64,000 bases of DNA from assembly GCA_947488155.1 (NCBI GenBank), contig CANKYK010000001.1, forward strand, positions 186,001 through 250,000, given 5' to 3'. This DNA comes from an uncultured Erythrobacter sp. (lineage in GTDB: Bacteria > Pseudomonadota > Alphaproteobacteria > Sphingomonadales > Sphingomonadaceae). Shown here one piece after another: positions 35,149 through 42,796 of the stretch (positions are counted from its first letter, which is position 1; each line of letters begins with the position of its first letter). Position numbers and translations under genes: made by a program. Under the pieces are notes generated by a model. The model was not told the origin of the DNA, did not search any database, and saw nothing but the letters and a program-made list of their open reading frames with translations.

Positions 35149-35572
35149 AACCAAATCCGCCGATAGTGGCGACATTGATGTTCCTGCGGTCATGATCGAC
35201 ACCCCCGCTGCCACCCAGAGCGCGCGGGCAGCCCGGCGAGCACGGCGTTACCGCCCCCGGCGCACAACCAGCGACCGAGTGCGCGAGGCATTGCTAACGC
35301 TCGCCGGCGGGCGCGGCAATCTATTGACGCATGAGGAGAAACCCTGGGCGTCGATCACCTTCTCAGGTTCCCGCCACGAATTGGTGCTGGAATTTCACGG
35401 AATCGCCGCCTGCAAAACCGGGGAGGAATTTATCGCCGCCCTACCCGAACACGAGTTTCACATTCCCAGCCAGCTCGTCGCCGATGCGACAATTTCCAGC
35501 GTTGAGAGCAATTACACGCCAGAGCCGCACATGCAGGTAACGGCGGTGCTGTTACTGCTGGAGGAAGTGTGA
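35138..35572 (+). CDS. Hypothetical protein
   Basis: A 144-residue protein, family not recognised. An Arg-rich segment (ARAARRARRYRPRRT, about residues 28-43) may bind nucleic acid, followed by a mixed beta-rich part (SITFSGSRHELVLEFHG). It has no signal peptide. The start overlaps the preceding gene by 11 bases, which implies co-translation with the 107-residue protein. Confidence 0.6.
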   Translation: MLIETKSADSGDIDVPAVMIDTPAATQSARAARRARRYRPRRTTSDRVREALLTLAGGRGNLLTHEEKPWASITFSGSRHELVLEFHGIAACKTGEEFIAALPEHEFHIPSQLVADATISSVESNYTPEPHMQVTAVLLLLEEV

Positions 35573-35585
35573 GCGCACGCTGCAC

Positions 35586-36965
35586 TTACACCCCGTTGAA
35601 CACCACCATCTTTTCCTGCGTCATTTCGTGCATGGTGAAGGGAATGCCGCCAACGCCGTGACCCGAATGTTTTTGCCCGGCAAACGGCATCCAATCGACC
35701 CGGAAGGCCGAATGATCGTTCACCATCACTGCCGATGCATTGACTTCACGATAGGCTTTCATTGCCGGAGCAAGTTCTTGCGTAAAGATTGCTGCCTGGA
35801 ATGACACGTCAAGCGAATTGGCCTGCGCGATCGCGGTGTCCATATCATCATAACTGTACAGGCAAACCGCCGGGCCAAAGACTTCCTGTTGTGAAATGGT
35901 CGCATCAGCGGGCGGATTGAGCAGCACGGTTGGCGCATAGGTCGTCTCGCCCAGCCGCTCCCCACCACACAGGATCTGCGCGCCGCCATCACGGGCTTCA
36001 TCCACCCATGCTGCCACCCGGTCGACTTCGTCCGGCCGGATCAGCGGTCCGGCCTCGACGTCTTCATGGATCGCATTGCCCACCGTCAGTTGTTTAACTT
36101 TGGCAGTGAAGGCATCGACGAAGTCTCCGATGATTGATGAATGCACAAACGCGCGCTGAACCGAGACACAAACCTGGCCCGAATGGTAAAATCCACCTTT
36201 GACCATGCTGGGAACGGCCAGATCGAGATCGGCAGTGGCATCAACGATCACCGGTGCAACCCCGCCATGCTCAAGCGCGCAGCGCACACCGGGTGCAAGT
36301 TTTGAACGCAGCATCCAGCCAACCTTGCCTGAACCGATAAAGGTGAAGAACGCAACACGGCGGTCAGTTACCAGTTTTTCGGCCTCATCCCGGCCGACCA
36401 TGGTCGCTCTGCACCATTCGGGCGGCAGACCCGCTTCGTGCAGGATCGATACGAACTCAAAGCAGGATAAAGGCGTATCGCCGGCCGGTTTTACAATGAC
36501 CGGACAGCCAGTGGCGACCGCCGGTGCCACCTGATGCACGATCAGATTGAGTGGGTGGTTGAAGGCCGAAACCGCAACCACGGGGCCAATCGGCTCACGC
36601 GTGGTAAAGGCCAGCTTGCCCACGCTGGACGCGGTCAATCCCATCGGGATTTCGGTGCCGCGCAAGGCCGCCATTTCGTGAATGGCGATTTCCATACCGT
36701 TGATCGCACGGTCGACTTCGACGCGAGCATCGATCAGCGGCTTGCCGCCCTCATTCGCGATCTGGAAAGCGAGGTGATCCTTGCGCTCTTCCATGATCTT
36801 GGCCGCACGCTTCAAGATATCGGCGCGCTCATGCGCAGGCAGCCAGCGCGAACGATCGCGATACAAGTCACTGGCGGTCTGCAGATACCCATCGACCGTG
36901 GACCAATCATCCACTGGAACATTGCCGATTACCGACAGATCGAACGGGTTTACAACTTCGGGCAT
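35586..36965 (-). CDS. NAD(P)-dependent aldehyde dehydrogenase family protein
   Basis: A 459-residue ALDH. The catalytic cysteine is in HSGQVCVSVQ, the general-base glutamate in ALEHGG, and the cofactor Lys region is IVKPAGDTPLS. It is near the GapN/lactaldehyde/phosphonoacetaldehyde dehydrogenase branch, so a small semialdehyde is the likely substrate, but it cannot be told from sequence. GGGGAAAGCT precedes the ATG. It follows the acetolactate synthase gene by 49 bases on the same strand, and the two probably work together. Confidence 0.88.
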   Translation of the reverse strand: MPEVVNPFDLSVIGNVPVDDWSTVDGYLQTASDLYRDRSRWLPAHERADILKRAAKIMEERKDHLAFQIANEGGKPLIDARVEVDRAINGMEIAIHEMAALRGTEIPMGLTASSVGKLAFTTREPIGPVVAVSAFNHPLNLIVHQVAPAVATGCPVIVKPAGDTPLSCFEFVSILHEAGLPPEWCRATMVGRDEAEKLVTDRRVAFFTFIGSGKVGWMLRSKLAPGVRCALEHGGVAPVIVDATADLDLAVPSMVKGGFYHSGQVCVSVQRAFVHSSIIGDFVDAFTAKVKQLTVGNAIHEDVEAGPLIRPDEVDRVAAWVDEARDGGAQILCGGERLGETTYAPTVLLNPPADATISQQEVFGPAVCLYSYDDMDTAIAQANSLDVSFQAAIFTQELAPAMKAYREVNASAVMVNDHSAFRVDWMPFAGQKHSGHGVGGIPFTMHEMTQEKMVVFNGV

Positions 36966-37014
36966 AGCTTTCCCCTAAATACGATGTGTGGTGGGCGCGC
37001 GGCCCACCAGATTA

Positions 37015-38670
37015 TCAGAGCTTGGCGCTCAGTTCCTTGATGTCATGATTAAGGATCTGATCGTTCTCAGTGTAATCGACCGGACAATCGATCAGATGCA
37101 CCCCTGGTGTATCGCGCGTATGGGCAAGCACATCGGTCAGATGCTCACTGCTTGTCACGCGGTGGCCATGCGCTCCGTAGCTCTCCGCATATTTCACAAA
37201 GTCGGGATTGCCATAGGTGAGGCCATAATCCTTAAAGCCCATATTCGCCTGCTTCCAGCGGATCATCCCGTAGGCATCATCGCGCAGAATCAGCACAGTC
37301 ATGTTGAGCCCCAAACGAACCGCCGTTTCCATCTCTTGACTGTTCATCATGAAGCCGCCGTCGCCGCAGATCGCCATGACTTTGCGCTCTGGGTAAAGCA
37401 TTGCGCTCATCATTGCTGAGGGCAGGCCAGCCCCCATTGTGGCGAGCGCATTGTCGAGCAAGACCGTATTGGGCAGATAAGCGGTGTAATTGCGCGCGAA
37501 CCAGATCTTGTAGACTCCATTGTCCAGGCAGATGATGCCATCATCGGGCATGCTCTGGCGCACCTGACGCACAAGATGTGGCGGGAAAATTGGAAAGCGA
37601 TTGTCCGCCTCTAGCGGCTGGGAATGGGCAACCTCTGCTGCACGATATTCCAGCATGCGATCACACGCACAGCCATCGCGTTTGGCGACCCCTTCTTTGA
37701 TCTGCCAGATCGCATTGGCGATATCGCCGATCACTTCAATCTGCGGGAAATAGACTGGGTCCACTTCGGCGGTCTTCGTTGAGACATGGATGACGGTCGC
37801 GCTGCTATCGTTCATGAAGAACGGCGGTTTTTCGATCACATCGTGACCAACATTGATGATGAGATCGGCATCCTCGATCGCGCGGTGACAGAAATCACCC
37901 GCGGACAAGGCGGCACAGCCGAGGAACAGCGGATGCCGCTCATCAATCACGCCCTTGCCCATTTGTGTTGTGACAAAGGGGATCTGCATCTTCTCAATGA
38001 ACTCGCCCAGCATATTGCTGGTCATCTTGCGATTGGCACCGGCACCAATCACCAACACTGGGCGCTGCGCGGCATCCAATGCCTCCACCGCCATCCGCAC
38101 AGCTTTGGCTTCAGCCGACGGCCGACGCGCAACAGAGCGAGCGATAGGCACGGCATCGGTTGGTTCTTCAGCGATATCTTCAGGTAACTCGAGATGCGTC
38201 GCGCCAGGCTTTTCCTCTTCGGCTAGGCGAAACGCCTCACGTACACGGCTCGGAATATTGTCGCCGGCATGCAGCTGATAAGCGTATTTCGTGATCGGCC
38301 CCATCATGTCGACCACGTCGAGAATCTGAAACCGCCCTTGCTTGGATTTCTTGATCGGCTTTTGACCGGTAATCGCCAGCGTTGGCATCCCGCCAAGCTG
38401 TGAATAGGCAATCGCGGTCACCATATTGGTCGCGCCCGGCCCCAAAGTCGCCAGAAACACCCCGGTCTTGCCCGTGTGCCGACCATAGGTCGCCGCCATG
38501 AAACCAGCGCCTTGCTCGTGCCGGGTCAGCACCAGCTTGATCTGATTGGAATTCGACAGACTCTCTAGAAAATCCAGGTTTTCCTCACCTGGCACGCCGA
38601 AGATATATTCAACACCCTCCGCCTCCAGACATTCGATGAAAAGATCAGAGGCTTTTTTTGTCTCAGGCAT
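37015..38670 (-). CDS. Acetolactate synthase large subunit-type ThDP enzyme
   Basis: A 551-residue thiamine-diphosphate enzyme. The cofactor-activating Glu52 lies in RHEQGAGFMA, the pyrimidine-binding domain opens the protein, a central domain follows, and the ThDP/Mg2+ motif GDGGFMMNSQEMETA is near residue 435. It should join two pyruvates to 2-acetolactate. No small regulatory subunit (ilvN) or ilvC is adjacent, which points to a catabolic AlsS-like or other carboligase role. AGGAGACA precedes the ATG. It is likely co-transcribed with the downstream aldehyde dehydrogenase. Confidence 0.85.
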   Translation of the reverse strand: MPETKKASDLFIECLEAEGVEYIFGVPGEENLDFLESLSNSNQIKLVLTRHEQGAGFMAATYGRHTGKTGVFLATLGPGATNMVTAIAYSQLGGMPTLAITGQKPIKKSKQGRFQILDVVDMMGPITKYAYQLHAGDNIPSRVREAFRLAEEEKPGATHLELPEDIAEEPTDAVPIARSVARRPSAEAKAVRMAVEALDAAQRPVLVIGAGANRKMTSNMLGEFIEKMQIPFVTTQMGKGVIDERHPLFLGCAALSAGDFCHRAIEDADLIINVGHDVIEKPPFFMNDSSATVIHVSTKTAEVDPVYFPQIEVIGDIANAIWQIKEGVAKRDGCACDRMLEYRAAEVAHSQPLEADNRFPIFPPHLVRQVRQSMPDDGIICLDNGVYKIWFARNYTAYLPNTVLLDNALATMGAGLPSAMMSAMLYPERKVMAICGDGGFMMNSQEMETAVRLGLNMTVLILRDDAYGMIRWKQANMGFKDYGLTYGNPDFVKYAESYGAHGHRVTSSEHLTDVLAHTRDTPGVHLIDCPVDYTENDQILNHDIKELSAKL

Positions 38671-38828
38671 TGGCGCTTGTCTCCTATCGCACCCGGCTCG
38701 CCCAATACGGCCAGCATGCGTACACTCGCTGTGCTATTCGCGCTGCGATGGCTCTGCGTTACAACACGATAGTGACGGTCTTCTATCAGTATTGCAAAGT
38801 AGCCCAACCAAAATCTTGCTAGGGCGAT

Positions 38829-39767
38829 TCAATACCCGCGCACTGGATCAAAAATCGGCGCAACCGGCTCTCCGCGGCGATACTTTGCAAGATTATCGAG
38901 GAAGCGCGCCGCGCTGCGAATGAACATTTTATCCTGTGCGCGGCCAGACAAGTGCATAGAGACATGCGCATTGTCGAGCGTCCACAGTACGTGATCATCG
39001 GGCAGCGGCTCCGGAGTGGTGACATCCAAAAACGCACCGCCGATTGTCTTCGCCTTTAACGCTTCGATCAAAGCCGGCTGGTCGATCACCGCGCCGCGCG
39101 CAATATTCACAATGACCGCGTCGGATTTCATCGCGGCTAGTTCATCCACGCCGATCATACCGTCTGTTTCAGACGTGGCTGGCACCGCCAGGATGACCCA
39201 GTCAAACTCGCCCAGTTTTGCGCGCCACTCATCCGGTGTCAGCACACCTTCACCGCCGGAGCGGCGCACCACCGTCACATCGACATCGAATGCTTCCAGG
39301 CGCGGCTTGATCAGCTTGCCAATCGCGCCATAGCCGAGCAGCAAAGCCTTTGATCCGTGCAGCTCCCGCTTACCCGGACTGTCGAGTAGCCATTCACGCC
39401 GCTCCGCCGCGCGCATGACAGAGCGATAATCCTTTGCGATATTGAGCATGCCCATCACGACATATTCGGCGATGGTAATGGCGTTGATTCCGGCTCCATT
39501 GGTGACGGTGACGCCGCGTTCAATCAGGACATCCAGCGGCAGGAAATCCAGCCCAGCATAAATCGAATTGAGCCATTTCAACTTCTTCGCCGCACGCAAT
39601 GTATCGGCCATCGCGGCCTGATCATACATGTCGAACCAGCCGATTTCTGCCTCAGGCACTGCCTCCAGCGCTTCCTCGTGCGTCATGAACCAGCGGACAT
39701 CGATATCGCTGGGCAATTGCGGCTCAAGCAAGGGGCGGATCAGGCCGGATACAGCGAGGATCGTCAT
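38829..39767 (-). CDS. D-2-hydroxyacid dehydrogenase family protein
   Basis: A 312-residue NAD-dependent dehydrogenase. The Rossmann motif LLGYGAIGKLI is near residue 145. The Arg of NIARGAVID, the Glu of TTPEPLP and the His of SMHLSG are the expected catalytic set. It probably oxidises a D-2-hydroxyacid or reduces a 2-ketoacid such as glyoxylate. Start 39767 overlaps the cysS stop by four bases (ATGA), with GGAAAC upstream, so it is translationally coupled to cysS. Confidence 0.88.
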   Translation of the reverse strand: MTILAVSGLIRPLLEPQLPSDIDVRWFMTHEEALEAVPEAEIGWFDMYDQAAMADTLRAAKKLKWLNSIYAGLDFLPLDVLIERGVTVTNGAGINAITIAEYVVMGMLNIAKDYRSVMRAAERREWLLDSPGKRELHGSKALLLGYGAIGKLIKPRLEAFDVDVTVVRRSGGEGVLTPDEWRAKLGEFDWVILAVPATSETDGMIGVDELAAMKSDAVIVNIARGAVIDQPALIEALKAKTIGGAFLDVTTPEPLPDDHVLWTLDNAHVSMHLSGRAQDKMFIRSAARFLDNLAKYRRGEPVAPIFDPVRGY

Positions 39768-41539
39768 GTCAGTTTCCACTCCCACCCCATCGGATCGCCG
39801 TCCATCACTTCGACGCCCTGCGCCGCAAGCTCATCACGGATCGCATCAGAAGCGGCGAAGTCTTTCTCCGCCCGGGCAACCTTGCGTCGCTCAAAAGCTG
39901 CGTCGATCTCTTCTTCCGTGATCACCGCGTCCTTGGGTCGGATGCGTAGATCCGTCCGCGCAAGCTCAAACAGGCCGAGGCCTAGAACGCTATCGATCCG
40001 TTCTACGACTGCGCGCTTGATCCCCGCATCGATCTTTTTAGTCGCGAGCGCATCTTCCAAGGCTGTCAGCGCGATCGAGGTGTTGAGATCATCGGCGATT
40101 GCGGCCTCAAATTTCTCCAGCACCGGCGCAAATTTGGGGTGGTCGGTCACGCCGCCGCTTGGCGCATCGGCGATACGCTCCACCAGCATAACGATCCGCT
40201 TGAGTCGAGTGAGCGCAGCGGTCAGCCCTTCCCATGAAAACTCCAACTCGCTGCGGTAATGCGCCTGCAGGCACATCATCCGATAGGCGAGCGGGTGGTA
40301 GCCTTTGTCGACCAGCAATTGCAGGCGCAGAAACTCACCGGAAGACTTTGACATCTTGCCAGAGCGCTCAACCAGGAAGTTGTTGTGCATCCATATATTC
40401 GCGCCAGAATTGCGCGCATTGGAAAGGCCGGTGTCCTCTTGTCCGCCGCAGCCACAAAACGCTTGGTTCTGCGCGATCTCATTGGGGTGATGAATTTCGC
40501 GGTGATCAATCCCGCCGGTGTGAATGTCGAACGGAAAACCAAGCAGTTTTTCGCCCATGACCGAGCATTCGAGGTGCCAGCCGGGAGCGCCCTTGCCCCA
40601 GGGGCTGTCCCATTCCATCTGGCGTTTTTCGCCAGCGGGTGTCTTGCGCCAAATTGCAAAGTCAGCCGCATTGCGCTTGCCTTCGACTGTATCGATGCGG
40701 CCAAAAGTGTCTGCAGTTGCACTCAATTGCAAAACTGTAGACATCTCTCCAACGCCAACCGCCACAGCCATTGAAGCAACAGCGCTTGCAGCGGCAGCAG
40801 TCGCAGCAGCTTCATTTTTTGCGGTAAATGCGCGACCATTTCGTGCTGCGATCCGAGTTTTTTGCGCCGATGATAATACCGCTTCGTTTGCTTCCTTGGC
40901 TGCATCCAGCTCTTTTGTGACTGCGGCACCGTTCTTCGCAGCTTTGGTTATTGCTTTGATGGATTGCCTTGCTGCTTCCTCGCAAGCATCAACGGCGTTA
41001 ATGGCTTCTATTGAAACCTTGTCCAAGTCTGTTCCAGCCAGTCGCCCGTAGTCCTCAATCGTCGAGACATCGAAATAGAGCCCGCTTTCCAGCTCATAGC
41101 AGTGCTTGTCTGCAATGCCTTTCGCGAACTCCAGCATCTCTGCGATGTAATCCGTCGCTACCGACCATTTGGCAGGCTGGCGGATATTGAGCGCCTTCAC
41201 ATCCGCCCAATAGGCCTGAGTGTAATGCTGCGCGATGTCCCAGATGCTTTGCGCCTTTTCAGACGCCATCTTCTCCATCTTGTCCTCGCCCGCATCCGCA
41301 TCATCAGTCAGATGGCCAACATCGGTGATGTTGATGATGTGTGTGAGATCATAGCCCTTGTGAGACAAGGTCCGCCCGAGAATATCCGCGAATACATAGG
41401 CGCGCATATTGCCGATATGCGGATAGTTATAAACCGTCGGCCCGCAGGTATAGACGCGCGCCTCACTTTCATGGACGGGGCGGAATTCCTCAAGCTGGCG
41501 CGTAAGGGAATTGAAGAGGTGCAAAGGCGCGTCGGTCAT
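39764..41539 (-). CDS. cysS: Cysteinyl-tRNA synthetase with internal Ala-rich insertion
   Basis: Charges tRNA-Cys in the cytosol. The class I signatures are intact: the HIGH-type PHIGN (residues 40-44), KMSKS (395-399), and zinc-binding cysteines including Cys32 (TCGPT) and Cys325 (HLEC), with HHPNE near 350-354. At 591 residues it is about 100 longer than usual. The extra part lies at about 177-280, between LAGTDLDKVS and RIDTVEGKRN, which would normally be close together. The reading frame is intact throughout, so the gene looks functional. The stop overlaps the hydroxyacid dehydrogenase start. Confidence 0.93.
   Translation of the reverse strand: MTDAPLHLFNSLTRQLEEFRPVHESEARVYTCGPTVYNYPHIGNMRAYVFADILGRTLSHKGYDLTHIINITDVGHLTDDADAGEDKMEKMASEKAQSIWDIAQHYTQAYWADVKALNIRQPAKWSVATDYIAEMLEFAKGIADKHCYELESGLYFDVSTIEDYGRLAGTDLDKVSIEAINAVDACEEAARQSIKAITKAAKNGAAVTKELDAAKEANEAVLSSAQKTRIAARNGRAFTAKNEAAATAAAASAVASMAVAVGVGEMSTVLQLSATADTFGRIDTVEGKRNAADFAIWRKTPAGEKRQMEWDSPWGKGAPGWHLECSVMGEKLLGFPFDIHTGGIDHREIHHPNEIAQNQAFCGCGGQEDTGLSNARNSGANIWMHNNFLVERSGKMSKSSGEFLRLQLLVDKGYHPLAYRMMCLQAHYRSELEFSWEGLTAALTRLKRIVMLVERIADAPSGGVTDHPKFAPVLEKFEAAIADDLNTSIALTALEDALATKKIDAGIKRAVVERIDSVLGLGLFELARTDLRIRPKDAVITEEEIDAAFERRKVARAEKDFAASDAIRDELAAQGVEVMDGDPMGWEWKLT
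40700..41011 (-). other. In-frame Ala-rich insertion within cysS
   Basis: About 103 residues (177-280 of CysS) interrupt the catalytic domain. I count roughly 32 alanines. The first 70 residues look like amphipathic helix (Ala/Lys/Glu heptad-like), then an Ala run and a Val/Gly stretch. The DNA looks more AT-rich than the rest of the gene. There is no intein-like Cys/Ser start or His-Asn end and no flanking repeat that I can see. Confidence 0.75.
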
Positions 41540-41565
41540 GAAAGGCCATTAGCAGGTGCACATCC

Positions 41566-41625
41566 TTCGACAAGCTCAGGATGAACGGATTTCTTTTTCA
41601 CCCCGTTCGTGCTGAGCTTGTCGAA
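41566..41625. repeat. REP-like imperfect inverted repeat
   Basis: The 23-base arm starting TTCGACAAGCTCAG (41566-41588) is matched at 21 of 23 positions by the reverse complement at 41603-41625, across a 14-base loop. TTCGACAAGCTCAG-type palindromes are familiar as dispersed intergenic repeats in sphingomonad and other alphaproteobacterial genomes. It lies between the nitroreductase stop and the cysS start and could end transcription. Confidence 0.75.
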
Positions 41626-41646
41626 TCACGTGACAATAAGCGACGA

Positions 41647-42306
41647 CTAAAACCCCACAAACTTAACGTGCTCGTCCAGCGGCACACGCTCTCGTTCATA
41701 ATTGTTGAGCGGCGCATCGGGGTCGCGGTAGCCAATCGCCATCCCGCAAAATAGCATATAGCGCTCGTGATCCAGGCCCAGATGCTCGCGGATCACATTG
41801 GCATAGAGCGCCATGTATTCCTGGAAACAGCTATCGAGCCCTTCTTCGCGCAGCAGCAGCGCCACCGACTGAAGCCACATGCCAGTGTCAGACCATTGCG
41901 GCTCTTTCATCAGGCGCGGGAAATAGATGAACATGACGGCGGGTGCATCAAAGCTGGTGGCGTTGCGCATCATCGCCTTCATCCGCCCTTCGCCGTCTTC
42001 GCGCGCAATCCCCATTGCGCCGAACATGCCTTTTGAAACAACGTTCAGACGCTGCTTATAGGCATCCTCCTGCCCAGGCGCAGTCCAGTCATATTCGGCC
42101 TCTTGCGGAGGCGTGGTGGTGATTTTCGCCTGAAGGTCCGCCAGCGGCTGGCCTGTGACAACAGTGGCTTCCCACGGCTGGTAATTGCAGCCCGAGGCCG
42201 CCCAGCGTGCGGTGTCCATAACGCGGCGGATCGTCTCCAGTTCAACCGGCTGGTCGGTGAACTGACGCACGGATCGGCGGGATTTAACGGCTTCGGTTAC
42301 GTTCAT
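41647..42306 (-). CDS. Nitroreductase family protein
   Basis: A 219-residue FMN-dependent nitroreductase. The opening MNVTEAVKSRRSVRQFTDQPV and the ASGCNYQPWEATVV segment place it in the family; the C-terminal FCGMAIGYRDPDAPLNNYERERVPLDEHVKF is typical of the NfnB/BluB-related group. Substrate is unknown. It is on the minus strand, with the inverted repeat after its stop separating it from cysS. Confidence 0.9.
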   Translation of the reverse strand: MNVTEAVKSRRSVRQFTDQPVELETIRRVMDTARWAASGCNYQPWEATVVTGQPLADLQAKITTTPPQEAEYDWTAPGQEDAYKQRLNVVSKGMFGAMGIAREDGEGRMKAMMRNATSFDAPAVMFIYFPRLMKEPQWSDTGMWLQSVALLLREEGLDSCFQEYMALYANVIREHLGLDHERYMLFCGMAIGYRDPDAPLNNYERERVPLDEHVKFVGF

Positions 42307-42334
42307 ATCGATCTCTTAACACTCCAAGCTTATA

Positions 42335-42796
42335 ATGAAGCGCATGAGCTTCATTTCGCGACTCTTCAAGCCCAAGGCCGCTCTACCTTCAATGGAACAT
42401 CCGACTTTCGGAAAGATGGATGCCGTCATCGATTACGGTAGCGAGATGTATTTTTGGGAAATGACAAAGCCTGTATACACTCCGATCGGCAGAATTGAGG
42501 GAGCATTCGATGCAGGAGCAGACGGTCCAAGTGCCTCTCAATTGGCGCACTGGCACGAAATTATATCGGACTATGAGAGTTTTAAGCCCATTTTTGAGCC
42601 AATGCTCAAACAAACGCTTCACGAGTTCGACCGAGTGCATGAATTCGGTCAATTGAGGCCTTCAACAATCAGTTTCCATGATCAGCCAGACGTCGATGTC
42701 GACTGGGATTTGGCGTTTGAACACCCCATCTCCAACTCGATTTACACCGTCTGCTTCATTGGGAATCAACCAACAGCGGTCACTGTCGACGACTAA
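42335..42796 (+). CDS. Hypothetical protein
   Basis: A 153-residue protein, family not recognised. It is acidic and rich in aromatic residues ([11 protein letters not shown]), with no signal peptide or membrane segment. The DNA looks more AT-rich than flanking genes, hinting at transfer. The start could also be 42344 (MSFISRLF); no ribosome-binding site is clear. It converges with the cobT-like gene, with a four-base overlap at the stops. Confidence 0.55.
   Translation: MKRMSFISRLFKPKAALPSMEHPTFGKMDAVIDYGSEMYFWEMTKPVYTPIGRIEGAFDAGADGPSASQLAHWHEIISDYESFKPIFEPMLKQTLHEFDRVHEFGQLRPSTISFHDQPDVDVDWDLAFEHPISNSIYTVCFIGNQPTAVTVDD

Noticed and set aside
33565..35572. Prophage remnant
   Set aside because: Only a repressor-type gene is present; no integrase, replication, structural or lysis gene and no attachment-site repeats were seen.
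40700..41011. Intein in cysS
   Set aside because: The insert lacks the Cys/Ser first residue and the His-Asn end, and is too short for known inteins.
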